From NCBI RefSeq assembly GCF_024642165.1, contig NZ_JAHEBP010000002.1, positions 1-32,365 on the forward strand: DNA of 32,365 nt. Direction: 5' to 3'. Positions 17,676-24,753 of this stretch are shown piece after piece; the stretch's first letter is position 1, and each line of letters begins with the position of its first letter. The stretch comes from Demequina sp. (GTDB taxonomy: Bacteria > Actinomycetota > Actinomycetes > Actinomycetales > Demequinaceae). The notes beneath the pieces were generated by a model. The model saw only the letters and a program-made list of their open reading frames with translations. It was not told where the DNA came from and made no database searches. The position numbers were made by a program, and so were the translations under genes.

Positions 17676-18041
17676 CTAGAGGTCGCCCTGCTCCCGACGG
17701 CGCTCGAAGCGCTCCTCGATGCGGGTCATGAAGCTCTTGTCCGCCTTGCGGCGGTGGGCGCCCTTGCCCGCGGCCGACGCAGCAGCCGAGGGCCGCGGCG
17801 CCACCAGCGCCCAGATGGCTGCGGCGAGCATGACCGCGAAGCCGGCGACGCCGACGATCATCATCTGTGCCACGGCACCCGTGACAACCACCGCGAGACC
17901 GACGATCACGCCGACCCCGGCCCAGATGTAGCGGCTGCGTGGGCGGGCCGTGCGCGCCATCGCGGAGCCGAGCTTGGGATCCGAACCGAGGTCCTTCTCC
18001 AACTGCTCGAGCACGCGCTGCTCGTACTCCGACAGCGGCAT
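17676..18041 (-). CDS. DUF3040 family small membrane protein
   Basis: This 121-residue protein begins MPLSEYEQRVLEQLEKDL, the conserved start of actinobacterial DUF3040 proteins. Two hydrophobic helices follow near residues 39-60 and 61-82, and a basic, charged C-terminal tail. Function is unknown. These genes are found frequently in actinobacteria, often near mraZ. The ATG at 18041 has a strong GGGAGGG ribosome binding site seven bases upstream. It converges on the transglutaminase gene with only 24 bases between the stops, so transcripts may overlap. Confidence 0.85.
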   Translation of the reverse strand: MPLSEYEQRVLEQLEKDLGSDPKLGSAMARTARPRSRYIWAGVGVIVGLAVVVTGAVAQMMIVGVAGFAVMLAAAIWALVAPRPSAAASAAGKGAHRRKADKSFMTRIEERFERRREQGDL

Positions 18042-18071
18042 CGCGCCCTCCCTTCGGTGATCCGTGCGTTC

Positions 18072-18077
18072 AGTCTA
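18072..18077 (-). promoter_or_regulatory. Putative -10 of the DUF3040 gene
   Basis: On the minus strand TAGACT matches TAnnnT and would start transcription near 18065, giving a short leader that includes the GGGAGGG ribosome binding site. No clear -35 is seen. It sits back to back with a candidate -10 on the plus strand. Confidence 0.3.
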
Positions 18078-18110
18078 TCCGCAGCACGCTCCTCGTACCA
18101 GACCACCGTC

Positions 18111-18116
18111 TAGTGT
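18111..18116 (+). promoter_or_regulatory. Putative leaderless -10 before the methyltransferase-like gene
   Basis: TAGTGT followed by six bases and then the ATG at 18123 fits the TAnnnT-N6/7-start pattern of leaderless actinobacterial transcripts. There is no Shine-Dalgarno before this ATG, which supports leaderless translation. Confidence 0.4.
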
Positions 18117-18122
18117 GAGTGC

Positions 18123-18899
18123 ATGCCACGGCCCGGACCGCGCGTCGCGCCGGATGTGCGACGTGGCGTCGAGTTCTCCATCGCCACCGGAGTCGCGGAG
18201 CTTCGCGACGGTCCCGATGGGACAACGTTTCTGTGGGTCAATGGTGTTCCCAGCTCTCCGCTCGATCCCGATCCCGCCTTCCTGGCGTTCGAGTACATGC
18301 GCCACATGTCCGCCGCGGTCGACGCGTGGGGACCACCCGCGCGCATGCTCGCGCTGCACGTGGGGGCGGCCGCGTGCGCGTTTCCCCGCCACCTCGCTCA
18401 TCGGCTGCCCGACTCGGGGCACATCGCGGTGGATGTCGACACCCGCCTTCCCGAACTGGTGCGCCAGTGGTGGGATCTGCCGCGAGCGCCGCGGCTGCGC
18501 ATCCGCGCCCAGGACGGACTGGAGGCGCTCGAGTCGAGGCGCGACGCGAGCCTCGACCTGGTGGTGCGCGATGCGTTCGCGGGTGACCAGACGCCGCCGC
18601 ACCTCGCCTCCGTGCGGTGGTGGACCCAGGCCCGTCGCGTCCTGCGACCCGGCGGACTGGTGCTCGCCAACGTAGGCACGAGCCCCGGATCGCGCGGCGC
18701 GGCCGTGGACGTCGCGGCGGCTCGGGAGGCGCTGGGCGACGCGGTGGCGATCGCGGAGCACGCGGTGCTCAAGGGCCGGCGGCGCGGCAACGTGGTGCTC
18801 GCGGCCGTGCCCGGCGGCGCCATCGACCTCGTGGCCCTACGGCGCTACGCCGCCTCGGCGGCGCTGCCCACCGGCGTGTCACCGCAATGGGCGGGATAG
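18123..18899 (+). CDS. Spermidine-synthase-like, SAM-methyltransferase-fold protein
   Basis: This 258-residue protein resembles the actinobacterial 'spermidine synthase-like' family: an N-terminal beta segment, LDPDPAFLAFEYMRHM near 47-62, a Rossmann-type nucleotide loop, VDVDTRLPELVRQWW, a QDGLEAL segment, and DLVVRDAFAGDQTPPHL near 140-156. The usual GGGDG putrescine/SAM motif is replaced by HVGAAACAF, so true spermidine synthase activity is doubtful; a different small-molecule transfer or a degenerate role is possible. Its neighbours give no pathway hint. The ATG start lacks a Shine-Dalgarno but follows a -10-like TAGTGT. Confidence 0.75.
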   Translation: MPRPGPRVAPDVRRGVEFSIATGVAELRDGPDGTTFLWVNGVPSSPLDPDPAFLAFEYMRHMSAAVDAWGPPARMLALHVGAAACAFPRHLAHRLPDSGHIAVDVDTRLPELVRQWWDLPRAPRLRIRAQDGLEALESRRDASLDLVVRDAFAGDQTPPHLASVRWWTQARRVLRPGGLVLANVGTSPGSRGAAVDVAAAREALGDAVAIAEHAVLKGRRRGNVVLAAVPGGAIDLVALRRYAASAALPTGVSPQWAG

Positions 18900-18945
18900 C
18901 CGGACGAGGCATCGTCCCTCGCGTGTCGAACGTCGCCGGGAACCA

Positions 18946-18981
18946 CGAAGGCCGCCGCCCCTGATGGGACGGCGGCCTTCG
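18946..18981. terminator. Bidirectional hairpin terminator between the methyltransferase-like gene and cspA
   Basis: A perfect 12-base stem (18946-18957 with 18970-18981; arms contain GAAGGCCGCCG and CGGCGGCCTTC) surrounds a 12-base loop. It lies 46 bases after the plus-strand stop and 11 bases after the cspA stop, so it can serve both convergent genes. There is no U-tract on either side, which is common for terminators in high-GC actinobacteria. Confidence 0.8.
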
Positions 18982-18992
18982 CTGAGATCAGA

Positions 18993-19196
18993 TCAGATCG
19001 GGCGAACGTTCTCCGCCTGGGGACCCTTCGGACCGCTGGTGACGTCGAACTCGACGCGCTGCGCCTCTTCGAGGCTGCGGTAGCCGTCGGTCTCGATCGC
19101 CGAGTAGTGGACGAAGACGTCAGCGCCGCCACCATCCTGTGCGATGAAGCCGTAACCCTTCTCCGCGTTGAACCACTTCACAGAGCCCTGTGCCAT
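18993..19196 (-). CDS. cspA: Cold shock protein (CspA family)
   Basis: This 67-residue single cold-shock domain binds single-stranded RNA or DNA through its RNP motifs. The start [18 protein letters not shown] contains RNP1 (KGYGFI), and RNP2 is VFVHYSAI near 28-35. The end, [13 protein letters not shown], is typical of actinobacterial CspA. Length is normal. The ATG at 19196 follows an AAGGA ribosome binding site nine bases upstream and a leader of about 100 bases with possible structure, which in other bacteria allows temperature-dependent expression. Whether this copy is cold-induced or constitutive cannot be told from sequence. Confidence 0.97.
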   Translation of the reverse strand: MAQGSVKWFNAEKGYGFIAQDGGGADVFVHYSAIETDGYRSLEEAQRVEFDVTSGPKGPQAENVRPI

Positions 19197-19307
19197 GCCT
19201 GTATTTCCTTACCTTCATGCCCTGGACGGGAAGACCTGGCACCGTGCCTGGCCTCGTCGCCGCAATGCCTCGTTCCGTGCCCAGGTCAGACAGGTTCTTG
19301 CACACTA
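19197..19307 (-). promoter_or_regulatory. cspA leader with -10 candidate, hairpin and direct repeat
   Basis: On the minus strand TAGTGT (19307-19302) could be a -10, giving a start near 19295 and a leader of about 100 bases. Within it, 19235-19251 forms a near-palindrome (CC-T-GGCA, loop CCG, TGCC-T-GG). The 8-base word TGCAAGAA occurs twice, at 19318-19311 and 19302-19295, a 16-base period around the -10. The ribosome binding site is AAGGA at 19210-19206. Promoter and structure are inferred. Confidence 0.35.
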
Positions 19308-19341
19308 CGTTTCTTGCAACCGGGAAACAGTGTGACAGATT

Positions 19342-20265
19342 TCAGGCGCCCGTGGGGGGATCCCTGCGTTCCTGTGACAAGAATTTCTCGAACTCGGCCG
19401 CGATCTCGTCCGCGGAAGGCAGATTCCCGTCCAGCGGAAGGCCCTGTCCGCGGGCGTCGTGGAATGCGTCATATTGATTCTCGAGCGCCTCGACGAGGCC
19501 CTGGACCTCTTCGCTCTCGGCTAGTTGACGCGCGATCTCCTCCGTCGCCCGCTCGGCCGCCGAGTCGAGCGCTCCCGGATCCAGATCCAGACCCGACAGG
19601 TCCTCGAGACCGGTCAGAGCGCGCTGGGCCGCCTGCGGGTAGGACGACTGGGCCAGGTAGTGCGGCACGTGCACGGCGACATTGACGGCAGGCATGCCCC
19701 ACTGCCCGAACCGATACTCGAGCAGGTTCTGCGCAGACGCAGGGACGGTGACCGTGCCGAACATCGTGGGCGTGTCCGGAAGCAGGTCCGGATCCGTGCC
19801 GTGCACCGTCGCGGTCAGCGGGCGCGTGTGCGGAACCGCCATGGGGATTCCGTGGGACCCGAGCGTGAGTCCCACACCCATCTTCTCGACGATCTCCCGC
19901 ACCGCCCGGATGTAGCGCTCCCATTGGATGTCGGGCTCGAAGCCGTGGAGAAGCAGGAACGGCCGGCCCTCGGCGTCCCGCACCATGTCGACCACGAGAT
20001 GCGGCTCGTCGTAGGAGGTCCATTGGTTCACGGAGAACGTCATCTCGGGGCGGCGCGACCGGTAGTCGAGCAATTGGTCGATGTCGAAGGTAGCCACGCG
20101 AATGGGCTCGCCGTCCTCGAGCAGCTGCTCCGCCACCAGGGCCCCCGCGCGACCGGCGTCGATGAACCCCCGCAGTGAATGCAGCAGCGCCGCACCCTCC
20201 GCGGGCGCAGCGTCCGCCCAGGCCTGCACGCCGCTCGCATCCCAGCTCACCAGAGGTCTGTCCAT
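19342..20265 (-). CDS. PAC2 family protein
   Basis: This 307-residue protein belongs to the PAC2 family, related to the eukaryotic proteasome assembly chaperone 2 and common in actinobacteria. Visible family features are the start DRPLVSWDASG, the acidic region FDIDQLLDYRSRRPEMTF, a central FLLLHGFEPDIQWERY segment, GLTLGSHGIPMAVPHTRP, and VNVAVHVPHYLAQSSYPQAA followed by an acidic C-terminal tail. The biochemical role is not established. The ATG at 20265 is preceded by GGAAGG and GGAGG. A much longer frame continues upstream across helD on the other strand and is a shadow. Divergent from helD with about 156 bases between. Confidence 0.88.
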   Translation of the reverse strand: MDRPLVSWDASGVQAWADAAPAEGAALLHSLRGFIDAGRAGALVAEQLLEDGEPIRVATFDIDQLLDYRSRRPEMTFSVNQWTSYDEPHLVVDMVRDAEGRPFLLLHGFEPDIQWERYIRAVREIVEKMGVGLTLGSHGIPMAVPHTRPLTATVHGTDPDLLPDTPTMFGTVTVPASAQNLLEYRFGQWGMPAVNVAVHVPHYLAQSSYPQAAQRALTGLEDLSGLDLDPGALDSAAERATEEIARQLAESEEVQGLVEALENQYDAFHDARGQGLPLDGNLPSADEIAAEFEKFLSQERRDPPTGA

Positions 20266-20366
20266 GATCCTCCATCCTTCCACCGCGGCCCCTCCGAGGG
20301 GACCGTTCTCGCCCTCCGCGAAACCCGATCCGGGCCCCGCGCTACCAAGCACCCCCTCGGGCGCGC

Positions 20367-20372
20367 GATAAT
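20367..20372 (+). promoter_or_regulatory. Putative -10 element of helD
   Basis: GATAAT is a good match to the -10 consensus in an otherwise very GC-rich spacer and would start transcription near 20379, about 40 bases before the helD ATG. No convincing -35 lies 16-18 bases upstream. Confidence 0.35.
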
Positions 20373-20421
20373 GGGGGACTGTCCTGCCCCGGTGAACGCA
20401 GGATGGGCGGAGGGTATGCCA

Positions 20422-22614
20422 ATGGGGAACGAACGCGGACTCACGGCGGAGCGCAGCGGGCTCGCCGCGGAGCAGCGGGTGGTCGAGGGGCTGTACGCAC
20501 GCCTCGATACGCTGCGCGACGAGGCGACCGAGCGGCTGGCGGCGATCCGCCGGGAGGGCCCATCGGGATCCCCGCAGAACCGCTCCGAGCGTGACGCGTT
20601 CGCCACCCTGTACGAGGATCGGATCGCCCAGCTGGACGCGGTCGAGGACCGGCTGTGCTTCGGCCGGCTGGACCTGCGTGACGGCGAGCACTTCTATGTG
20701 GGCCGCATCGGGCTGTCGGACGCGGAGCACCTGCCGCTCTTGACGGACTGGCGCGCGCCCGCCGCCCGGGCCTTCTACTCCGCGACGGCCGCCAGCCCGG
20801 GCGACGTGATCAACCGGCGCCACCTCACCACCCAGGGCCGCAACGTCACCGCCGTCGAGGACGACGTGCTCGACGTCGACGCGCTGCGGGAGATGGGTGC
20901 CGATACCGCGCTCGCGGGCGAGGGCGCGCTGCTCGCCGCGCTCGGCGCGCGCCGCACCGGCCGCATGGGAGACATCGTCGCGACCATTCAGGCGGAGCAG
21001 GATGCGGTGATCCGCGCGCCCATGATGGGGGCGCTGGTGGTGCAGGGTGGGCCCGGCTCGGGCAAGACCGCGGTCGCGCTCCACCGCGCCGCCTTCCTGC
21101 TCTACCACCACCGCCAGCAGCTCGAGTCGAAGGGCGTGCTGCTGATCGGCCCGTCGCGCACTTTCCTGCGCTATATCGATCACGTGCTCCCGTCGCTGGG
21201 CGAGACCGGCGCGGTCTCCACCACGCTCGCGGGACTGATCCCCGGAATCGAGATCTCCGCGGTCGAGCCGGACTCCTCGGCCGAGATCAAGGGGAGCACG
21301 GCGATGGCGGACGTGATCAAGGCCGCCGTGCGCGAGCGCCAGCGGCTGCCGCGGGCGGACCGCGAGATCCGTATCGATGGACGCACCCTGGTGATCCGCC
21401 GATCCGACGTGCGGGAGGCGCAGTCGCGGGCCCGTCGCGACGGCCGTCCGCACAACGAGGCGCGTGCCGCGTTCGCGAAGGACATGATCACCCGTCTCAC
21501 GCACCAGCTCGCGGACCAGGTCGAGGCGTTCTCCGAGGAGGATCGACACGATCTCGAGCGCGACGTCCGCGACGATCGCAACGTGCGCATCGCGATCAAC
21601 CTCTGCTGGCTGCCGGTCACGCCCGACCAGCTGCTGCGCGACCTGTTCTCGAAGCCGCACCTGCTGGACCACGCCGCGCGTGCGCTCACGCCCGACGAGC
21701 GCGACCTGCTGCTGCGCCCCGCATCGGCGCCGTTCACCGAGGCGGACGTCCCCCTGCTCGACGAGGCCGCCGAGCTGCTGGGCGACATGCCCGGCGGGAG
21801 GGCATCACGCCGTGACGGGCCGTCGCGCGAGGAGATCGAGTATGCGAAGGACGTGCTGGACACCTTCGGCGCGGAGAGCATGATCAAGGTCGACGCCGAG
21901 ACCCTCGCGGCGCGCATGCAGGGCGGGAGCACCCGCCTCACCGTCGCCGAGCGCGCGCGGCGCGACCGCTCGTGGACGTACGGCCACGTGGTGGTGGACG
22001 AGGCCCAGGAACTGTCGCCGATGGCCTGGCGCATGCTGCTGAGGCGGTGCCCGACGCGGTCCTTCACCATCGTCGGCGACGTGGCCCAGGCCACCTCGGT
22101 CGCCGGCACGCGCTGGTGGCCCGAGACCATGGATCCGCTCTTCCAGGCGTCGTGGGAGCTGCGCGAGCTCACGATCTCCTACCGCATCCCCGCCGCGGTC
22201 GCCGATGCCGCGCAGGCGTTCGCGAAGGCGGCGGCGCTGCCCGTCAGCGAGCTGAGCGCAGCGCGCGAGATCGCGGACGCTACCGCAGCCACGCGGGCGG
22301 ACGATGCGGTGGCGGAGGCCGCGCGCATCGCGCGCAGGCACGCCGCCGCGTTCGCGGACGGCGACGGCGGCCTGGTCGCCGTGATCGCGCATGAGGACGC
22401 GCGCCCGGCGGCCGTCGCGGCGCTGGAGGGCACCGGCATCGATGTCTACACCGCGCGCGAGTCGAAGGGTCTGGAGTTCGACGTCGCGGTCGTGATCGAG
22501 CCGGCCAGGATCGCGGTGCGACCCGGCGACCTCTACGTGGCGCTCACGCGTCCCACGCGCCGGCTCGAGGTGGTCCACTCCGAGCCCCTTCCCCCTGGGC
22601 TCGTCCTCACCTGA
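20422..22614 (+). CDS. helD: HelD-type helicase, RNA polymerase recycling factor
   Basis: HelD is a UvrD-like superfamily 1 ATPase that binds RNA polymerase and frees stalled or post-termination complexes; some actinobacterial members confer rifampicin tolerance. The 730-residue protein starts with a helical N-terminal arm (about 15-80), then Walker A GGPGSGKT at 209-216 with AVALHRAAFLLYHHR, a large insert (about 260-500), Walker B VVVDEAQELSP near 522-532, GDVAQATS, a RESKGLEFD motif near 679 and YVALTRPTRRL near 705. I chose ATG 20422 because GGAGGG at 20409-20414 is seven bases away; ATG 20416, two codons upstream, is the alternative. It converges with the metalloprotease gene at a 16-base spacer. 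Confidence 0.9.
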   Translation: MGNERGLTAERSGLAAEQRVVEGLYARLDTLRDEATERLAAIRREGPSGSPQNRSERDAFATLYEDRIAQLDAVEDRLCFGRLDLRDGEHFYVGRIGLSDAEHLPLLTDWRAPAARAFYSATAASPGDVINRRHLTTQGRNVTAVEDDVLDVDALREMGADTALAGEGALLAALGARRTGRMGDIVATIQAEQDAVIRAPMMGALVVQGGPGSGKTAVALHRAAFLLYHHRQQLESKGVLLIGPSRTFLRYIDHVLPSLGETGAVSTTLAGLIPGIEISAVEPDSSAEIKGSTAMADVIKAAVRERQRLPRADREIRIDGRTLVIRRSDVREAQSRARRDGRPHNEARAAFAKDMITRLTHQLADQVEAFSEEDRHDLERDVRDDRNVRIAINLCWLPVTPDQLLRDLFSKPHLLDHAARALTPDERDLLLRPASAPFTEADVPLLDEAAELLGDMPGGRASRRDGPSREEIEYAKDVLDTFGAESMIKVDAETLAARMQGGSTRLTVAERARRDRSWTYGHVVVDEAQELSPMAWRMLLRRCPTRSFTIVGDVAQATSVAGTRWWPETMDPLFQASWELRELTISYRIPAAVADAAQAFAKAAALPVSELSAAREIADATAATRADDAVAEAARIARRHAAAFADGDGGLVAVIAHEDARPAAVAALEGTGIDVYTARESKGLEFDVAVVIEPARIAVRPGDLYVALTRPTRRLEVVHSEPLPPGLVLT

Positions 22615-22630
22615 CCGCGGTCGCTCGGCG

Positions 22631-23440
22631 TCAGCCCGCCTCGCAGCCTCCGTCGCCGGCCATCGCGAGGCCCTCGAGGTCCCCGGGGCCCCAGTCGACG
22701 AGGCGCAGGTTCGAGTCGTGCATCAGCTCTCGTGGGTCGGCGACGTGGGCGAGACCCACCACGTGGCCGAGTTCGTGCGCCACCACGGCCCGCGCCAGGT
22801 CGCTGCCGCCGGGCTGCCCGATGATCCGCTCCATGTCCTCGAAGTCGATCGACACGACGCCCGCGCGGAGGAAGCGATCGTCGCCGTACGCGCCGGGCAC
22901 CGCCGAGGAACCGCCGAGTCCCGTGATCGATCCCGCCAGCTCCGGATTCTGGTTCGCATTCTCGAACCCGATGACCACGGGCGCGAATCGATCCCCGTAG
23001 CGGTCCTGGACGAGCGCGCGCTCGAACGACACCCGCTCGTCCGTATACCCCTCGAACTCGAACTCGAGCCCCGTCGCCACGGACACGGCCTCGATCGCGT
23101 CATGCACCACCGGCTCGAGGCCGTCGGGCATGTGCACGGGCGCGATCACCCACGTGACGGCCCGGCACGGGTCGTAACGCACGGGACCGCCGCCCGCGCC
23201 GCCCGTCGCGAAGAGGAAGTCGTACGACCCGGAGGTACCGGGCTCGACGGCAGGAAGTCGCCTGGATGCCGGGCCGTCCGCGACGGGGATCCTCACGGTC
23301 TCCCCCGCCGTGTCGATCACGTTGCGGGGAGTGCCCCAATGGCGCACATCCGACCAGGACACCCCGCGCCACCACGCGCCCGCGGCGAACAGCGCGGCGC
23401 AGGCGAGGACGACTCCCAGGATCCGCGCCGCCGATTTCAT
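22631..23440 (-). CDS. Exported matrixin-like zinc metalloprotease
   Basis: This 269-residue protein begins with a hydrophobic segment (about 6-24) after one lysine and one arginine, consistent with a signal peptide or membrane anchor. The C-terminal domain carries HELGHVVGLAHV (zinc-ligand His222, His226 and His232, catalytic Glu223), the HExxHxxGxxH motif of metzincins, followed by ELMHDSN with Met240 as the Met-turn. The middle contains YDPCRAVTWVI and AVSVATGLEFEFEGYTDE, typical of matrixin-like bacterial proteins. It is therefore likely secreted or anchored and able to cleave extracellular proteins; the substrate is unknown. There is no clear Shine-Dalgarno before the ATG. It is divergent from serA, and no inhibitor or partner gene is adjacent. 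Confidence 0.85.
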   Translation of the reverse strand: MKSAARILGVVLACAALFAAGAWWRGVSWSDVRHWGTPRNVIDTAGETVRIPVADGPASRRLPAVEPGTSGSYDFLFATGGAGGGPVRYDPCRAVTWVIAPVHMPDGLEPVVHDAIEAVSVATGLEFEFEGYTDERVSFERALVQDRYGDRFAPVVIGFENANQNPELAGSITGLGGSSAVPGAYGDDRFLRAGVVSIDFEDMERIIGQPGGSDLARAVVAHELGHVVGLAHVADPRELMHDSNLRLVDWGPGDLEGLAMAGDGGCEAG

Positions 23441-23543
23441 GAACCAACTGTGTCACGCCCCCCGCCGACCACCGGCCACGTCGAGCCCCTGCACGCGGGT
23501 GCGGGCGGCCCGCCAGGGACGTCGGAGCGCTCGGGGAATGTGA

Positions 23544-23549
23544 GACGAT
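23544..23549 (+). promoter_or_regulatory. Possible leaderless -10 before serA
   Basis: GACGAT, seven bases before the GTG start of serA, could be a degenerate -10 of a leaderless transcript. No Shine-Dalgarno is present before the GTG. Weak on its own. Confidence 0.2.
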
Positions 23550-23556
23550 ACGGTCC

Positions 23557-24753
23557 GTGCGCGCACTCCTCCTAGAAAACCTTCACCCCAAGGCGACCGA
23601 GATTCTCGAGGGCTCCGGGATCACCGTCGACAACCATGGCGGGGCCATGGACGAGGACGAGCTGATCGAGTCCCTGCGAGGGGTCCAGCTGCTGGGCATC
23701 CGCTCCAAGACGCAGCTCACGGAGCGCGTCATCGAGGCGTCTCCGGACCTCATCGCCGTGGGCGCCTTCTCGATCGGCACCAACCAGATCGACCTCGCGG
23801 CAGCGGCGCGGCGCGGCATCGCGGCGTTCAACGCCCCGTTCTCGAACACGCGCTCCGTGGTCGAGATGGCGGTGTCCGAGATGATCTCCCTGACACGCCG
23901 GCTGCCCGACCACAACCGCAACCTTCACAACGGCGTGTGGTCGAAGTCGGCCGCCGGAGCTCATGAGATCCGCGGACGCACGCTCGGCATCGTGGGCTAC
24001 GGGAACATCGGCTCTCAGTTGTCGGTGATCGCCGAGGCGCTCGGGATGAACGTCATCTTCTACGACAATGCGGAGAAGCTCGCGCTCGGCAACGCCACGC
24101 GCATGCCCACCCTGGAGTCGCTGCTGGGTGAGGCGGACATCGTCACGCTGCACGTGGACGGACGCAAGGGCAACTCCGGCTTCTTCGGAAGCCAGCAATT
24201 TGGCGCGATGAAGCCCGGCGCACTGTTCCTCAACCTTTCGCGCGGGTTCATCGTCGACGTCGAGTCGCTCAAGCAGGGCCTCGAGGACGGCCACATCGGC
24301 GGCGCCGCGGTCGACGTGTTCCCCGAGGAGCCCAAGAAGACGGGCGACCCGTTCGAGTCGCCGCTGCAGAACATGCCCAACGTGATCCTCACCCCCCATA
24401 TCGGCGGGTCGACGGAGGAGGCACAGCGCGACATCGGCATCTTCGTCTCCACCCGGCTTCGCGACTACGTGCTCCACGCGTCGACGTCGCTCAGCGTGAA
24501 CCTGCCCAACCTGTCGCTGGACCAGGTCCAGGGATCGCACCGCGTCGCACACCTGCACGAGAACATCCCGGGTGTCCTCGCGGCCGTCAACCAGGTGTTC
24601 GCGGCTCACAACGTCAACATCGACGCCCAGCTGCTCGGAACCCGCGGGGAGCTCGGCTACGTGGTGACCGACGTCGCGTCCGGTATCGACGACGACGCGG
24701 TGGACGCACTGTCCAGGATGGCCGGGACCGTACGCCTCCGGGTGCTCTCATAG
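23557..24753 (+). CDS. serA: D-3-phosphoglycerate dehydrogenase SerA
   Basis: SerA oxidises 3-phosphoglycerate to 3-phosphohydroxypyruvate with NAD, the first step of serine synthesis. At 398 residues it is the shorter Escherichia coli-like form: substrate domain, Rossmann domain with GYGNIG at 147-152, catalytic Arg229 in NLSRGFIVD, Glu258 in DVFPEEP and His281 in LTPHIGGS, then a C-terminal ACT domain from about 325 that in relatives binds serine for feedback inhibition. The longer actinobacterial form with an intervening domain is not what is seen here. Start is GTG 23557; no Shine-Dalgarno is visible, so leaderless translation is plausible. Its stop TAG overlaps the possible ATA start of the next gene. 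Confidence 0.95.
   Translation: MRALLLENLHPKATEILEGSGITVDNHGGAMDEDELIESLRGVQLLGIRSKTQLTERVIEASPDLIAVGAFSIGTNQIDLAAAARRGIAAFNAPFSNTRSVVEMAVSEMISLTRRLPDHNRNLHNGVWSKSAAGAHEIRGRTLGIVGYGNIGSQLSVIAEALGMNVIFYDNAEKLALGNATRMPTLESLLGEADIVTLHVDGRKGNSGFFGSQQFGAMKPGALFLNLSRGFIVDVESLKQGLEDGHIGGAAVDVFPEEPKKTGDPFESPLQNMPNVILTPHIGGSTEEAQRDIGIFVSTRLRDYVLHASTSLSVNLPNLSLDQVQGSHRVAHLHENIPGVLAAVNQVFAAHNVNIDAQLLGTRGELGYVVTDVASGIDDDAVDALSRMAGTVRLRVLS

Noticed and set aside
22613-22622. Palindrome GACCGCGGTC at the helD stop as a terminator
   Set aside because: Too short with no loop and no U-tract; a self-complementary site rather than a hairpin.
23501-23513. Palindrome GCGGGC-G-GCCCGC upstream of serA as an operator
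   Set aside because: Short and purely G+C in a GC-rich spacer; likely by chance.
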